The notes: a model not told the origin generated them from the sequence alone. DNA of 64,000 nt from an uncultured Oscillospiraceae bacterium (GCA_934462925.1 CAKSIT010000005.1:62001-126000); one strand, 5' to 3'. Positions 1 to 7,659 are shown, counted from the first letter of the stretch. Numbers and translations are program-made.

Positions 1-156
1 CGGATAACCTTCCCAACATTCGTTATAGTTTACGTTTTCTATTGGGGTAGGGTTTCCGTATTCTTTTTCGCGACCTGCGCAAACAAATTGCTTATTGTTA
101 TTTGGCATATTGAAAACGCAGTTGTCACAGCTTTTTTTTATTTGTTTCATACTCAT
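1..156 (-). CDS. Cysteine-containing small protein, partial (3' end cut)
   Basis: An open frame runs from ATG at 156 to the window edge (52 codons, no stop). It starts MSMKQIKKSCDNC and has Cys at about residues 10, 13, 22 and 45, so it could bind a metal. An AAAGG ribosome site lies 4 bases before the ATG, directly after the stop of the 163-384 repressor gene, so the two are probably co-transcribed. The function is not recognised. The frame is too short for an automatic call but has a good start and tight spacing. Confidence 0.5.
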   Translation of the reverse strand, partial: MSMKQIKKSCDNCVFNMPNNNKQFVCAGREKEYGNPTPIENVNYNECWEGYP

Positions 157-162
157 GCCTTT

Positions 163-384
163 CTATGAAGTATTTGATTTGATGATACCAAAAAGCCAGT
201 CGGTACTTACATTGTAAAGTTCAGCTAGTAGTCCTATAGTTTCAAGATTTGGTTCTAGTGTACCTAACTCATATTTTGTTATGTTTGACCTTGATGTATT
301 AAGCTTGTCTGCGACTTCTTGTTGTGTCATTTTACTGTTAGTTCTTGCTCTTTTCAAATTGTTTGTAAAGTTTTCTTTGAACAT
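163..384 (-). CDS. XRE-family helix-turn-helix regulator (73 aa), likely phage repressor
   Basis: This is a single HTH domain of the Cro/C1 type filling almost the whole protein. The recognition segment is QQEVADKLNTSRSNITKYE (about residues 21-39), followed by the usual PNLETI and YNVSTDWLFG tail. AGAGGAAAA precedes the ATG. It is transcribed away from the 520-735 gene with paired palindromes between them, the classic layout of a phage immunity switch. It probably represses the rightward phage operon. Which of the two XRE proteins is the true repressor cannot be told from sequence. Confidence 0.8.
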   Translation of the reverse strand: MFKENFTNNLKRARTNSKMTQQEVADKLNTSRSNITKYELGTLEPNLETIGLLAELYNVSTDWLFGIIKSNTS

Positions 385-399
385 AGTAATTTTCCTCTA

Positions 400-490
400 G
401 TTCTATTATAGCACTATATATAATTTTCGGTGTTCTTTTTTGGCACATTTGCCAGTTCCATTTTGGAACAATTTGTGATATAATAGGATA
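400..490. promoter_or_regulatory. Divergent promoter/operator of the filamentous phage switch
   Basis: The rightward -10 is TATAAT at 479-484. The leftward -10 (TATAAT on the - strand) is at 405-410. Two perfect inverted repeats lie between them: TGGCA-CATT-TGCCA at 441-454 and GTTCC-ATTTT-GGAAC at 455-469. The -35 boxes are poor, as expected of promoters controlled by a bound regulator. The palindromes are the likely binding sites of the flanking XRE proteins (inference). Confidence 0.6.
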
Positions 491-519
491 CATAAAATAA
501 TTTTTGGGGTGAAATTGCT

Positions 520-735
520 ATGAAATTTCCACGAGTGCGAGAGCTTCGGGAAGATAGGTTACTTAGGCAACGTGATGTAGCTTATATTCTTGGCACATCT
601 CAGAAGCAGTATTGCCGATGGGAGTCGGGAGAGTATACGCTGCCGTTTGAAGTAGCAATACGGCTAGCAACGTTCTACGGCGTGAGCCTTGATTATATAG
701 CGGGTCTTGTAGACTACGATAAGAATTCGAGGTGA
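520..735 (+). CDS. XRE-family helix-turn-helix regulator (71 aa)
   Basis: A compact Cro/C1-type HTH protein. RQRDVAYILGTSQKQYCRWE is the helix-turn-helix, followed by LPFEVAIRLATFYGVSLDYIAG. GGGGTGA lies 7 bases before the ATG. It is the first gene of the rightward phage operon, divergent from the other XRE gene. By analogy with lambda Cro it could shut off the leftward repressor; this is inference from position only. Confidence 0.75.
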   Translation: MKFPRVRELREDRLLRQRDVAYILGTSQKQYCRWESGEYTLPFEVAIRLATFYGVSLDYIAGLVDYDKNSR

Positions 736-743
736 ACGAGTTC

Positions 744-872
744 ATGTTTGAAATTTTTGATTTTATATTCCCTATTGCAGTTTTGGCGTTTCTTATTTTG
801 TGGTTTGTTTCTATATTATTCTTAGCTTTTTTGCTCTTAGATGGTGAAAAAAAGGGGGGTAAAAAGAAATGA
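744..872 (+). CDS. Small single-pass membrane protein (42 aa)
   Basis: The frame starts MFEIFDFIFPIAVLAF, has a roughly 28-residue hydrophobic stretch and ends in a lysine-rich tail (GEKKGGKKK). GAGGTGAACGAG gives a ribosome site, and the stop overlaps the next ATG (ATGA at 869-872). Small membrane proteins of this kind occur among the minor coat or assembly proteins of filamentous phages. The specific role is unknown. It is shorter than usual gene-finding cut-offs. Confidence 0.6.
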   Translation: MFEIFDFIFPIAVLAFLILWFVSILFLAFLLLDGEKKGGKKK

Positions 873-1090
873 ATCGTGAACAAGTCTACAGAGTAACGCT
901 CGACTTAACGAGGTCGGAGCTTATGGCAATGCAGGCGCTGTTTCCGTCCGAGAGTATAAGCGGCTTGGTGCAGAGGGTGTTCGAGTATTACCTCAACGCT
1001 TCTGTTCCGCAGGTTTGGGAAGCTTATGAGAAGATTTCGGGCGCGTTCGTGTCTGCGGATAAATCGTCTAGCGGTTGCGAGGGTAAATAA
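869..1090 (+). CDS. Small hypothetical phage protein (73 aa), possible ribbon-helix-helix type
   Basis: Begins MNREQVYRVTLDLTRSELMA. A short beta-like segment (VYRVTLDLT) followed by two helices (ELMAMQALFP, ISGLVQRVFEYYL) is compatible with a ribbon-helix-helix DNA-binding fold, but no diagnostic residues settle it. GGGGGGT lies upstream, and the start overlaps the preceding gene by four bases, indicating translational coupling. The function is not recognised. Confidence 0.55.
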   Translation: MNREQVYRVTLDLTRSELMAMQALFPSESISGLVQRVFEYYLNASVPQVWEAYEKISGAFVSADKSSSGCEGK

Positions 1091-1155
1091 AACCGCCGCC
1101 AGCCCGATGGGCAAAATTACTTTGGGAAAACAAGAAAAACTAGGAGGAAAAAGAA

Positions 1156-1626
1156 ATGCCTGAAAAGTTTATGGGTGCTGAGGTTCGGCACGGAAGATTT
1201 ACGAGTGAGAAGACGGGAGATTCCGTCAATTACAACAACCTTGTTATGGTTTTTGCGCATGATGTAGAAGTCGGGGTTTGTGTTGACCAGAAACACCCCA
1301 TTGTTAAGGTTAAGAATACCCGCGAGGAGATTTTGCGCGTGTTCGGCGAGCCTATAAGCATGAAGTGGCTTAACGACCGCCTCGGGTGGTTCGCCGATAT
1401 CTTCTATGACGTTAACGGCAAAACGAGCATGATTAAGTTTTACGGACCTGAGAACCCGTTCGCCGTGGATAAGCTTGCAACTGCTCAGCCTGCTCCCGCT
1501 GTAGACGAGGGTATATCCGATTATTACCGTGATGAGTCGGCGGCTGTCGATACATCAGACGGCGCTCTTGCAACCTCGGACGAGCTTCCCGCTGCCGAGC
1601 CTGAGAAGAAAGGCGGTAAGAAGTAA
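1156..1626 (+). CDS. Putative single-stranded DNA-binding protein of the filamentous phage
   Basis: This 156-aa protein has a beta-rich first two thirds (GRFTSEKTGDSVNYNNLVMV, then VEVGVCVD, then PIVKVKN) and a low-complexity acidic/proline tail ending EKKGGKK. Position (after the regulators, before the coat genes), size and an acidic tail fit the gpV-like ssDNA-binding proteins that coat phage ssDNA. The assignment rests on context and overall pattern, not on a recognised motif. An AGGAGG ribosome site sits 9 bases upstream. Confidence 0.45.
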   Translation: MPEKFMGAEVRHGRFTSEKTGDSVNYNNLVMVFAHDVEVGVCVDQKHPIVKVKNTREEILRVFGEPISMKWLNDRLGWFADIFYDVNGKTSMIKFYGPENPFAVDKLATAQPAPAVDEGISDYYRDESAAVDTSDGALATSDELPAAEPEKKGGKK

Positions 1627-1829
1627 TGGATTGGGGTTTATCGGGTGTTATAGTCGGCTTTGTCGCGTTCATCAGCAATATGTTCACGGACGCGCGCGTT
1701 AAACGGCTTAATAATCAGCTTGCGGATGTTGAGAAGCGCCTTGCTACGCTCGAGAAGCGTTACGTGGTTTTCAAGTGTACAAGCGAAATTGAGGAAGAGG
1801 AAGCACATGACAGAGGAAGCGACACTTGA
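1626..1829 (+). CDS. Membrane-anchored coiled-coil small protein (67 aa)
   Basis: Residues 1-20 are hydrophobic (LSGVIVGFVAFISNMF). Residues 25-47 form a heptad-like segment (RLNNQLADVEKRLATLEKR). The tail is acidic. The start overlaps the stop of the preceding gene (TAATG at 1624-1628), and the 3' end overlaps the next gene. Probably a minor virion or assembly protein; the exact role is unknown. Confidence 0.55.
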   Translation: MDWGLSGVIVGFVAFISNMFTDARVKRLNNQLADVEKRLATLEKRYVVFKCTSEIEEEEAHDRGSDT

Positions 1830-2070
1830 TTTTGGCACGCCCGATTATTACGAGGAACTCGGGTTTATACGCGAGGAACTGGAGTATCAGTCGGGCAAGC
1901 TGAACGAGATTGCTTCGGCAGAAGCCGAACAGTCGCAGCTTCTTGTTACATACGTTCCGCAGGTCTACGAGGTCGAAGTTCTCTTTCTCGGCGCGTTTCT
2001 CGGTATTACGGTATTTCGGTTGATATGCTCGTTTCTAGGGCGGGTGTTCAATGATACAACAAAAATTTAG
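1807..2070 (+). CDS. Small membrane protein (87 aa), possible minor coat protein
   Basis: ATG at 1807 is chosen because GAGGAAGAGGAAG lies just upstream; an in-frame upstream extension overlaps the preceding gene and lacks a ribosome site. The N-terminal half is acidic and helical (EEATLDFGTPDYYEELG). The C-terminal half has one membrane segment (VLFLGAFLGITVFRLICSFL). Placed immediately before the major coat gene, where minor coat proteins lie in inoviruses. Confidence 0.6.
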   Translation: MTEEATLDFGTPDYYEELGFIREELEYQSGKLNEIASAEAEQSQLLVTYVPQVYEVEVLFLGAFLGITVFRLICSFLGRVFNDTTKI

Positions 2071-2082
2071 GAGGTGTTTTTC

Positions 2083-2256
2083 ATGGGTGAAACTGTTGTT
2101 GCTGCAAAGACCCTTATTGACGTGTCCAGCGTTGACTTCACGCAGATTCTCAACGAGATGGTCGCGCTGCTCCCTGTTATGCTCCCCGTGGCGGTAAGCT
2201 GTCTTGCGTTCCGCAAGGGTATTGCGTTCATCATGTCGTTTGTTCGCGGCGTATAA
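2083..2256 (+). CDS. Major coat protein, pVIII-like (57 aa)
   Basis: AGGAGGTG six bases upstream of ATG 2083 fixes the start. An in-frame GTG at 2074 falls inside the ribosome site. The layout is a short amphipathic N-terminus (ETVVAAKTLIDVSSVDFTQI), a hydrophobic helix (MVALLPVMLPVAVSCLAF) and a basic, hydrophobic end (RKGIAFIMSFVRGV). This is the N-out, membrane-spanning, DNA-facing basic-tail design of filamentous coat proteins. It is followed by a terminator hairpin, as gene VIII is in Ff phages. Confidence 0.7.
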   Translation: MGETVVAAKTLIDVSSVDFTQILNEMVALLPVMLPVAVSCLAFRKGIAFIMSFVRGV

Positions 2257-2274
2257 AGGAGCAGCTCGTTCTGT

Positions 2275-2306
2275 CAGCCCCTCGAGTATAGGCGCTCGGG
2301 GGGCTT
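2275..2306 (+). terminator. Hairpin terminator after the coat gene
   Basis: The stem CAGCCCCTCGAG pairs with CTCGGGGGGCTT across a short TATAGGCG loop and is followed by a weak T-rich tail. It lies between the coat and adsorption genes. There it would lower downstream expression relative to the coat protein, as the central terminator does in Ff phages. Confidence 0.6.
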
Positions 2307-2325
2307 AATTTATGGAGGTGTTATC

Positions 2326-4116
2326 ATGTTTGCCTATGTTAAGCGCTATTGGCACAATGTTCTGTGCGTTCTCTGCGCTCTTGCCGTGTTTTTTGTCACC
2401 GTCTTTTCGGCTCTATCTCCTGTGGGTTATGCCGATGATGATACATTGCCCTTTGATTTAGGCGATACTTACAGCTTTGATGACTGGAATACTGTCCCTG
2501 ATAATCTTAAGAACCTTGCTAACGCATATGTTAAGGCTTTTAGTAAGATTGGACAGTATGAGTATTTCGGGGCTGTCCTCGATATACCTAAAGCTTGGGT
2601 ACATACCGCTACAGACCTTGCAGGGCAGATTATATATACTATTGTACCTGTTGACGGGCTGTTTTATTGGCTTGATGATGACGGTAATCTTACCTGCTAT
2701 GATAGCAATAATCGTACATCTCATGGCGGCGGTGCGGGTCGTAGGCGCTATACTGTTTCTGATGGTGATACTACTGTTGTATCTGGTGCGGATTTTCGTG
2801 ACATATGCGCGCGTTTAGAGTCGCAGTACGGTCCGAAAAATACTTCTATTCGGCATTCTTGGCAGACTGATAAGGCTTACCATACGCATTTATCGTTTTT
2901 TAACGAGGGTTATTTTTTTAATTCAAATCTTACTGATGTGTATTGCGTGCCGTTTTTTTACAATGGTAAGACTAAGGACAAGTATTATTATAGCCTTTGT
3001 CAGCTGCATTTTTATCAAGAGGTTACTCAGGATGAGAACGGCAATAATGTTGTGTCCTTATATATGGATTATTATAATTGGTTCGATAAGGGAGAAACTA
3101 CAACCTATCTTGTTTCTTCGGACTTGGCTACTATACGTTATATGCGTTTTCCTGATATCACTAATTCGACGTTGACATTTAGGGGTTTTACTAAATATTC
3201 TGACTTTCTCACATATTCAAACGGTTCTTATATGCAAATTGCGGGCGTTGCTATTGACCCTTCTTATGATTTGTCCGATTTGTCTTTGAATACTTCTGTC
3301 AATTGGCAGGCAACTTTGCCATGGGCTATACGTTATACTACTAATTCTGCGGCTGAAATAGCCGCGCAAGATTATGCTGATTACGGTTTTTATTATTCCG
3401 ATAAGCCTATTAACATGGGTGCTTATGATGATATAGATTTCAAGCGCATTCCCGACAACTATTACATCACTATCAACGGTGATACGGTATATGAGTACCC
3501 TATAACTAATCCTGATACGGGCAAGTCTACAACGATAAACAACTACATCACCAACAATTATTATATTGATGATGACGATAGCTCAGGCGGCGGGAACACG
3601 GTTAATAACTGGAACATTGAGTTCGGGGACTTTATCGCGAATATAAGAACGTCTATTGAAACGGCTATAACGAATGTGTTTGTCGCTGATGTTGATGTTA
3701 TTAACGGGTATAACGAGGAAATCAAGGGCGCGTTCGAGGCGAAGCTTCCGTTCGTGTCGGATTTTAAGGAGATATTCCAGTCGCTTTTTGTGGATATCGT
3801 TGACAATAACTTTGTGTATGCGGGAGATATTAAGCCCGAGGGCGCTAAGGACGAGGACGGGAATTTGCGTGAGGAGGATATTCTTTATCCCTCTTGGGGC
3901 TTTACCATTGACTTCTTCGGGCAAAAGCTCGAGCTTACTATTCTTGACTTTTCCATGTACGCCGAACCGCTCTATTATGTGCGGATTGTCGTATGTGTTT
4001 TCATATATGTTGTGTACTTTGTCAATCTTGCTAAGGCTCTGCCTAAGCTGCTTGGTAATGTACTTGATGTTACTGATTCTGTTTCTTCGTCTGTTAAGGG
4101 GGGTGATGATAAATGA
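2326..4116 (+). CDS. Adsorption / minor coat protein, pIII-like (596 aa)
   Basis: Residues 1-36 form a signal peptide (basic YVKRYWHN, hydrophobic core, cleavage near YADDD). A long exported region follows, rich in Tyr, Asp and Asn, with a glycine/aspartate linker (DDDDSSGGGN, about residue 420). One C-terminal membrane segment (VRIVVCVFIYVVYFV) anchors it. Signal peptide, large extracellular part, Gly-rich linker and C-terminal anchor are the pIII architecture. It lies between the coat terminator and the pVI/Zot genes. Local AT content is higher than in neighbours, as is common for receptor-binding genes. The receptor is unknown. Confidence 0.8.
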   Translation: MFAYVKRYWHNVLCVLCALAVFFVTVFSALSPVGYADDDTLPFDLGDTYSFDDWNTVPDNLKNLANAYVKAFSKIGQYEYFGAVLDIPKAWVHTATDLAGQIIYTIVPVDGLFYWLDDDGNLTCYDSNNRTSHGGGAGRRRYTVSDGDTTVVSGADFRDICARLESQYGPKNTSIRHSWQTDKAYHTHLSFFNEGYFFNSNLTDVYCVPFFYNGKTKDKYYYSLCQLHFYQEVTQDENGNNVVSLYMDYYNWFDKGETTTYLVSSDLATIRYMRFPDITNSTLTFRGFTKYSDFLTYSNGSYMQIAGVAIDPSYDLSDLSLNTSVNWQATLPWAIRYTTNSAAEIAAQDYADYGFYYSDKPINMGAYDDIDFKRIPDNYYITINGDTVYEYPITNPDTGKSTTINNYITNNYYIDDDDSSGGGNTVNNWNIEFGDFIANIRTSIETAITNVFVADVDVINGYNEEIKGAFEAKLPFVSDFKEIFQSLFVDIVDNNFVYAGDIKPEGAKDEDGNLREEDILYPSWGFTIDFFGQKLELTILDFSMYAEPLYYVRIVVCVFIYVVYFVNLAKALPKLLGNVLDVTDSVSSSVKGGDDK

Positions 4117-4379
4117 TAGTTGAGTCGTTTTATAAAACCATGAAAACGGTTATTTTGTGGTTCTTTGGGCTGTTTCCCGATATTGATGTGTCGTTTCTTG
4201 ATACTTGGCATTATATCAAGGATATCTTGATTGATATTCTCACGGGTATAGGCTGCCTTATACCGTTTGGTTCGCTGTTCCCGCTGCTATATAGCACTAT
4301 ATCATTATGGATGTTCCGTTTGGTTTTTGCTATTCTTATTCGCATTAAGTCTTTCTTGCCGTTCTGGGGGGGTTCGTAA
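4113..4379 (+). CDS. Membrane protein, pVI-like (88 aa)
   Basis: Mostly hydrophobic, with about three membrane stretches (TVILWFFGLFPDI, LIDILTGIGCLIPFGSLF, LWMFRLVFAILI). The start overlaps the adsorption stop (ATGA) and the end overlaps the Zot start (TAATG), so the three genes are translationally coupled. Position between pIII-like and Zot genes and composition fit pVI, the partner of pIII at the virion tip. Sequence alone would not prove it. Confidence 0.65.
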   Translation: MIVESFYKTMKTVILWFFGLFPDIDVSFLDTWHYIKDILIDILTGIGCLIPFGSLFPLLYSTISLWMFRLVFAILIRIKSFLPFWGGS

Positions 4380-5266
4380 TGGCTCTCGATATTATTGTTA
4401 TGCTCATTAAGTTCTTGCTTGGCGCTGTCAAGTGGGTGCTTATAATCGGCGCTTTCGCGGTCTTGCCGTTCGCGGTTAGTGCGGGCATATGGTATTTGCA
4501 CTATTACCGCAAGGGGTATCGTCTTAAGGTGCGTAAGTATTCTTATGTTCTTAAGCGCAGTAACATCTTCGTGCGCTTGTTCCGAGACTTCCCGCGGCGG
4601 TTTATCTTGGACAGGTTCGCCTCCTGCCCCGATGATTTCCCCTGCTGCGGTCTTGTGATGATAGTAGGGGAGCAGGGAAGCGGCAAGACTACCACCGCCG
4701 CCTATATGCTCCGCGCGCTCAAAGCTAAATATCCTATGTGCAAGGTGCTGTCTAATACCCCCCTGACGTTCGCTGACGGGGACATCTTAAGCCCAGATGA
4801 TATCATATTTCAAAACAACGGGCGGCACGGTACTATTAAGTTTCTTGATGAAATACATAGTTGGTTTAATTCGCAGGAATCTCAATACTTCCCGCCCGAA
4901 ATGCTCTCCGAGGTGTCGCAGCAGCGCAAGCAGTTCTCACTTATAGTTGGAACGGCTCAACGCTTTGACCGCATTGCAAAGGCTATACGGCAGCAAACTC
5001 ACTATATCATCAAGCCTGTAACGCTGTTCGGCTGTCTTACTATTTGCCGAGTGTATAAGCCCAACGTTACGGACAGCGGCGAGGTTGTTAAGCTCCGAGG
5101 TGTTAAAACGTTCTTCTTCGTCCACGACGAGGATTTGCGAGAATGCTTTGATACTTTCGCAAAGATTAAAAGGTTGTCTGTTAAAGGTTGGAAACCTCGT
5201 TCAGAGCAGTTATCTTCCGAGGATTCGCCGCACATCTCTGTTGATGTCAAAACGGCTAAGAAGTGA
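4379..5266 (+). CDS. Zot/pI-family filamentous phage assembly ATPase (295 aa)
   Basis: A Walker A motif GEQGSGKT (97-104) and a Walker B segment IKFLDEIHSW (about 150-159) define the P-loop domain. Residues 13-42 form an N-terminal membrane segment. Zot/pI proteins use ATP to drive virion extrusion at the inner membrane. The anchor is N-terminal here, rather than after the ATPase as in Ff pI; Gram-positive versions commonly show this. The gene ends at the hairpin preceding rep. Confidence 0.9.
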   Translation: MALDIIVMLIKFLLGAVKWVLIIGAFAVLPFAVSAGIWYLHYYRKGYRLKVRKYSYVLKRSNIFVRLFRDFPRRFILDRFASCPDDFPCCGLVMIVGEQGSGKTTTAAYMLRALKAKYPMCKVLSNTPLTFADGDILSPDDIIFQNNGRHGTIKFLDEIHSWFNSQESQYFPPEMLSEVSQQRKQFSLIVGTAQRFDRIAKAIRQQTHYIIKPVTLFGCLTICRVYKPNVTDSGEVVKLRGVKTFFFVHDEDLRECFDTFAKIKRLSVKGWKPRSEQLSSEDSPHISVDVKTAKK

Positions 5267-5270
5267 CGCG

Positions 5271-5311
5271 TTTTCACGCCGCCGCGCGTGAGCGCGGCGG
5301 TGTGAAAACAG
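5271..5311 (+). promoter_or_regulatory. Long hairpin directly upstream of rep (copy A)
   Basis: GTTTTCAC plus GCCGCCGCGC pairs with GCGCGGCGGT plus GTGAAAAC around a GTGA loop: 18 bp with a single G:T pair. The equivalent place before rep copy B (8655-8703) folds too but with different paired bases. The fold therefore seems conserved more than the sequence. It could be a replication origin element, a terminator after zot, or a translational control site. Confidence 0.55.
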
Positions 5312-5403
5312 CGGCGCTTCTTATACTTGATATTAGCCATGAAATGGTCGCATTTGAAATTGCGCGGCAGCGCATAAAAAAATACATAGATAAGGAAAAA
5401 CTT

Positions 5404-6294
5404 ATGCCTATAAAAGATTTTGCCTTGTCGGAAATGCAGATATTGCATAATACGAAAATAAAGGTCTATCCTGACGGCAGTACGAACATTACCTACTGCA
5501 AGAAGCCTATTTTCCGCGAAGCGGGCTATGAAGCCCGAGAACGAGAAGAGCCTGACGGCGTTGTAGCCGAAACAAAACCATACAAGGAACAAGACGAGCT
5601 AGAGGACAGCAGGGAACAGGCGGAAGCGGAAGAAAAGAAGAATAGCCGAGATAGGAGCGCTGAAATGATACGTTTACATCGAGATAAAGTACGCGATATC
5701 GTTCTGATGAACGATTTTTCGCATTTTCTGACAATAACTATTAACCCCGAGCAGTTTGACAGTTTCGACGTCAAACTTGTTCGGAAGAAGCTGCAGAGGT
5801 GGCTTAAAGACCAGTCGAACCGCAAGGGGCTTCAATATGTCCTCATTCCCGAGTATCATAAGAGCGGGCGTATTCATGCTCATGCGCTTGTGAATGACGT
5901 GTTCAATCTCGTTGACAGCGGCTTGCAAACGTCAAGCGGTAAGCCTATATACAATTGCCCTGAGTGGCGCTACGGCTTCTCTACGGCTATTCCGCTTGAC
6001 GAGAACAAATTGCGCGTTGCAAATTATGTCACAAAGTACATAACAAAAGGTTCGGACAAGATTTTCGGCAAATATTTTTGGTCGAGTAAGAATATTCGCC
6101 GAGAACCTCACGTTATTCTTTGCGATACCGATTTCGATTCTGTTCTCGCTCAGACCTACCAACCGTTAGCCTATAACGAGGATTTGCAGTTTAAGTATGA
6201 GTGTAACCTTACTTATTTGCATGATGACGGCTTCGAGCGTTCTTGCGATGAATGCTCGGCTCTTGCTACGGAGGGGCTGTGTTATGAGGGGTAA
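5404..6294 (+). CDS. Rolling-circle replication initiator, HUH family (copy A)
   Basis: Starting at ATG 5404, the motifs are FLTITINP (108-115), H-A-H at 158-160 (metal-binding HUH), and Y208-V-T-K-Y212 with K215 (YVTKYITK, nicking tyrosine motif). The protein nicks one strand at the plus origin and restarts synthesis. ATG 5404 has AAGGA seven bases upstream. The frame is open back to GTG 5302 or 5263, which lie in or before a hairpin and have no good ribosome site, so a longer form of up to 343 aa is possible. An acidic segment (residues 61-80) is unusual. Identical to the copy at 8797-9687. Confidence 0.88.
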   Translation: MPIKDFALSEMQILHNTKIKVYPDGSTNITYCKKPIFREAGYEAREREEPDGVVAETKPYKEQDELEDSREQAEAEEKKNSRDRSAEMIRLHRDKVRDIVLMNDFSHFLTITINPEQFDSFDVKLVRKKLQRWLKDQSNRKGLQYVLIPEYHKSGRIHAHALVNDVFNLVDSGLQTSSGKPIYNCPEWRYGFSTAIPLDENKLRVANYVTKYITKGSDKIFGKYFWSSKNIRREPHVILCDTDFDSVLAQTYQPLAYNEDLQFKYECNLTYLHDDGFERSCDECSALATEGLCYEG

Positions 6295-6649
6295 GAACAA
6301 TATTCCGATACACGAGCTTGTCGTTGATAAATCACGCCCGAAGCTTTTGTTCGCTCCCTCGCTCGATGGTAGATTGAATCATAGTCTTTATGAGCATAGA
6401 ACATCTGATGGTATTATCCGTGTTGGTTCGCGAGGGGCGGCGTTCCCGTATATGTTCCACGGCGTGGAGAGCGAGGAGGAGTTCTGCCTTGCGGTGCTGT
6501 TTATCCTCGTCAAGGACAACGTTAAGCACGGCATTTATACCCGAGCCGCTAAAGCGGGTTCGTTTGTGTATACGCATAGCATGGCTGAGCGCGTTGCGCG
6601 GTGGTGGGCGCTTCCTGCTGACGTTAAGTTTCGGGGGTTTAGTCTATGA
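6284..6649 (+). CDS. Small hypothetical protein downstream of Rep (121 aa, copy A)
   Basis: ATG 6284 overlaps the end of rep and has GGAGGGG 8 bases upstream; an in-frame upstream extension lies wholly inside rep. The protein is mixed alpha/beta, with no recognised motif, and ends AERVARWWALPADVKFRGFSL. By position it corresponds to the RstB-like gene that follows rstA in CTX phage, but no homology can be claimed. Identical to 9677-10042. Confidence 0.65.
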   Translation: MRGKNNIPIHELVVDKSRPKLLFAPSLDGRLNHSLYEHRTSDGIIRVGSRGAAFPYMFHGVESEEEFCLAVLFILVKDNVKHGIYTRAAKAGSFVYTHSMAERVARWWALPADVKFRGFSL

Positions 6650-6912
6650 GCGTTTGTAATTGGTGGGAGTGTGAGCGGTTCGCAGCGTGCCGCGAGCAGT
6701 TCCGCGCCGCTAAGTATCCGCCTTGCGCGTGCTGCGTTCATTTCGATTTATGTGATGTGTGTGCAAGGCGTTCCGAGTGCGTGGAGTTATGCGTGCGCTA
6801 TCTGCCCGATTTGTTCCGCCGTATGGTGCATGATATCCGCCTAGGCGTGGATACAGATTACACGGCGCAAATTATACGGCAGCGGACCTTAGACGGCAAA
6901 CGGCGGGATTGA
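6646..6912 (+). CDS. Cysteine-rich small protein (88 aa, copy A)
   Basis: Ten cysteines in the first 50 residues (C4, C9, C15, C27, C29, C30, C36, C39, C44, C48) indicate one or two bound metals, for example zinc. The C-terminal 35 residues are helical and charged. The ATG overlaps the previous stop (ATGA). The function is not recognised. Retention beside Rep in both units suggests a role in replication or its control. Confidence 0.65.
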   Translation: MSVCNWWECERFAACREQFRAAKYPPCACCVHFDLCDVCARRSECVELCVRYLPDLFRRMVHDIRLGVDTDYTAQIIRQRTLDGKRRD

Positions 6913-6921
6913 TTCCCGCCG
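6901..6921 (+). terminator. Hairpin at the end of the rep operon (copy A)
   Basis: CGGCGGGA-TTGAT-TCCCGCCG is a perfect 8-bp stem overlapping the last codons and stop of the Cys-rich gene. There is no clear T-run, so it may be a transcript end or stability hairpin. It is repeated at 10294-10314. Confidence 0.45.
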
Positions 6922-6936
6922 ATAGAAGTATAGGTA

Positions 6937-6964
6937 ATTGCGTAAAATAAAAAAGATATTACCC
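6937..6964. other. Hybrid XerC/XerD-type attachment site between the two phage units
   Basis: Left arm ATTGCGTAAAA (6937-6947) and centre TAAAAA (6948-6953) match the site at 10330-10357. The right 11 bases (AGATATTACCC) differ. Tandem integration at a XerCD site predicts just this: every unit ends with the same phage arm, and the opposite arm comes from whatever lies downstream, here the left end of the second unit. Confidence 0.6.
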
Positions 6965-7028
6965 CGTTTTTTGTGCAATTGTTCTAAGCAGGGGAGAACA
7001 GATTTTGTGCAGTTGGTACAAGTAGCTT

Positions 7029-7044
7029 TTCCAAACGTTTGGAA
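7029..7044. repeat. 16-bp perfect palindrome TTCCAAACGTTTGGAA, copy 1
   Basis: A perfect palindrome followed by CGCTTCGGAAC. The same palindrome recurs at 8378-8393 and 8419-8434, the last also with CGCTTCGGAAC. None is seen elsewhere in the window. Likely a protein-binding site specific to the satellite unit. Confidence 0.7.
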
Positions 7045-7075
7045 CGCTTCGGAACGTGTGGAATGTCTATGTTCC

Positions 7076-7102
7076 GCCGAGCGCCCGCCCGCGCGCGCCG
7101 CA
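7076..7102. repeat. 27-bp GC-rich inverted repeat, left arm
   Basis: A perfect reverse complement of 7554-7580. The arms begin GCCGAGCGCCCG and are almost pure G+C. The 450-bp interval would be presented as one large stem-loop in single-stranded phage DNA, as a packaging signal or origin might be. Confidence 0.7.
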
Positions 7103-7553
7103 CGGTTGCTCTTGCTTCGCGCCCCTGCGCCCTGTCGTCAGAGTTCGCGCCCCCTGCGCCTTGTTGGTTGCATTTCCTCTCCGTTCGCGCATATGTCGCC
7201 CTTGCCGTTAGTCCGTAAGGCTCGCGGCGTTCGCGTTCTTCGGGTTTGCAACCTTAACCGCGAGAGCGTCCACATTAGCGGCTGATGGCTTCGGTGCATA
7301 TTTATCCTGCTGCGCGGCTATCCCATATCGGCAGTGCGTGAGATTATCCCCGTTGTTTTGTTGGGCGTGCTGTCGGAGTATATGCCGCCTTTGCCGTCAG
7401 TCCGTAAGCTTCGCGGGTAGGTGCAATTTTTAAGCAGGTGCAGTAATAGCGCGCCTTATCGGCAAAGGGCGCCCCTGCGCCCACAAAATAAATTTATCGC
7501 CGCGCGCTCTGTTCGTTGGACTGACAGCGGCGCAGGGGCGCGTTTTTCTCTCC

Positions 7554-7580
7554 TGCGGCGCGCGCGGGCGGGCGCTCGGC
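7554..7580. repeat. 27-bp GC-rich inverted repeat, right arm
   Basis: Reverse complement of 7076-7102, identical over 27 bases. Together the arms bracket the most repeat-dense part of the satellite non-coding region. Confidence 0.7.
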
Positions 7581-7659
7581 TCTGGGCTTGCCCCCTTTCA
7601 GGTTGAGAGGGGGAGCAGGGGAGAGCCGAAATAGTAAAAGCACGTTTGAAGCGTTTAGC

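Larger units (their letters stand above)
1..6953 (+). mobile_element. Filamentous (inovirus-type) prophage, left end outside window
   Basis: The gene order is regulators, small DNA-binding and membrane proteins, major coat, hairpin terminator, adsorption protein, pVI-like protein, Zot ATPase, then rolling-circle Rep. This is the inovirus plan. No integrase or transposase is present, which fits use of the host XerC/XerD enzymes. The right boundary is the last base of the 6-bp centre of a dif-like site at 6937-6964. The left boundary lies before position 1, because a gene is cut there. Confidence 0.85.
5296..6953 (+). repeat. 1658-bp direct repeat, copy A (rep module)
   Basis: This stretch recurs at 8689-10346, offset 3393 bp, and is identical wherever compared, in all reading frames. 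It starts within the rep-upstream hairpin and stops exactly at the last base of the 6-bp centre of the dif-like site. Perfect identity means recent duplication, gene conversion or recurrent co-integration. Confidence 0.95.
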
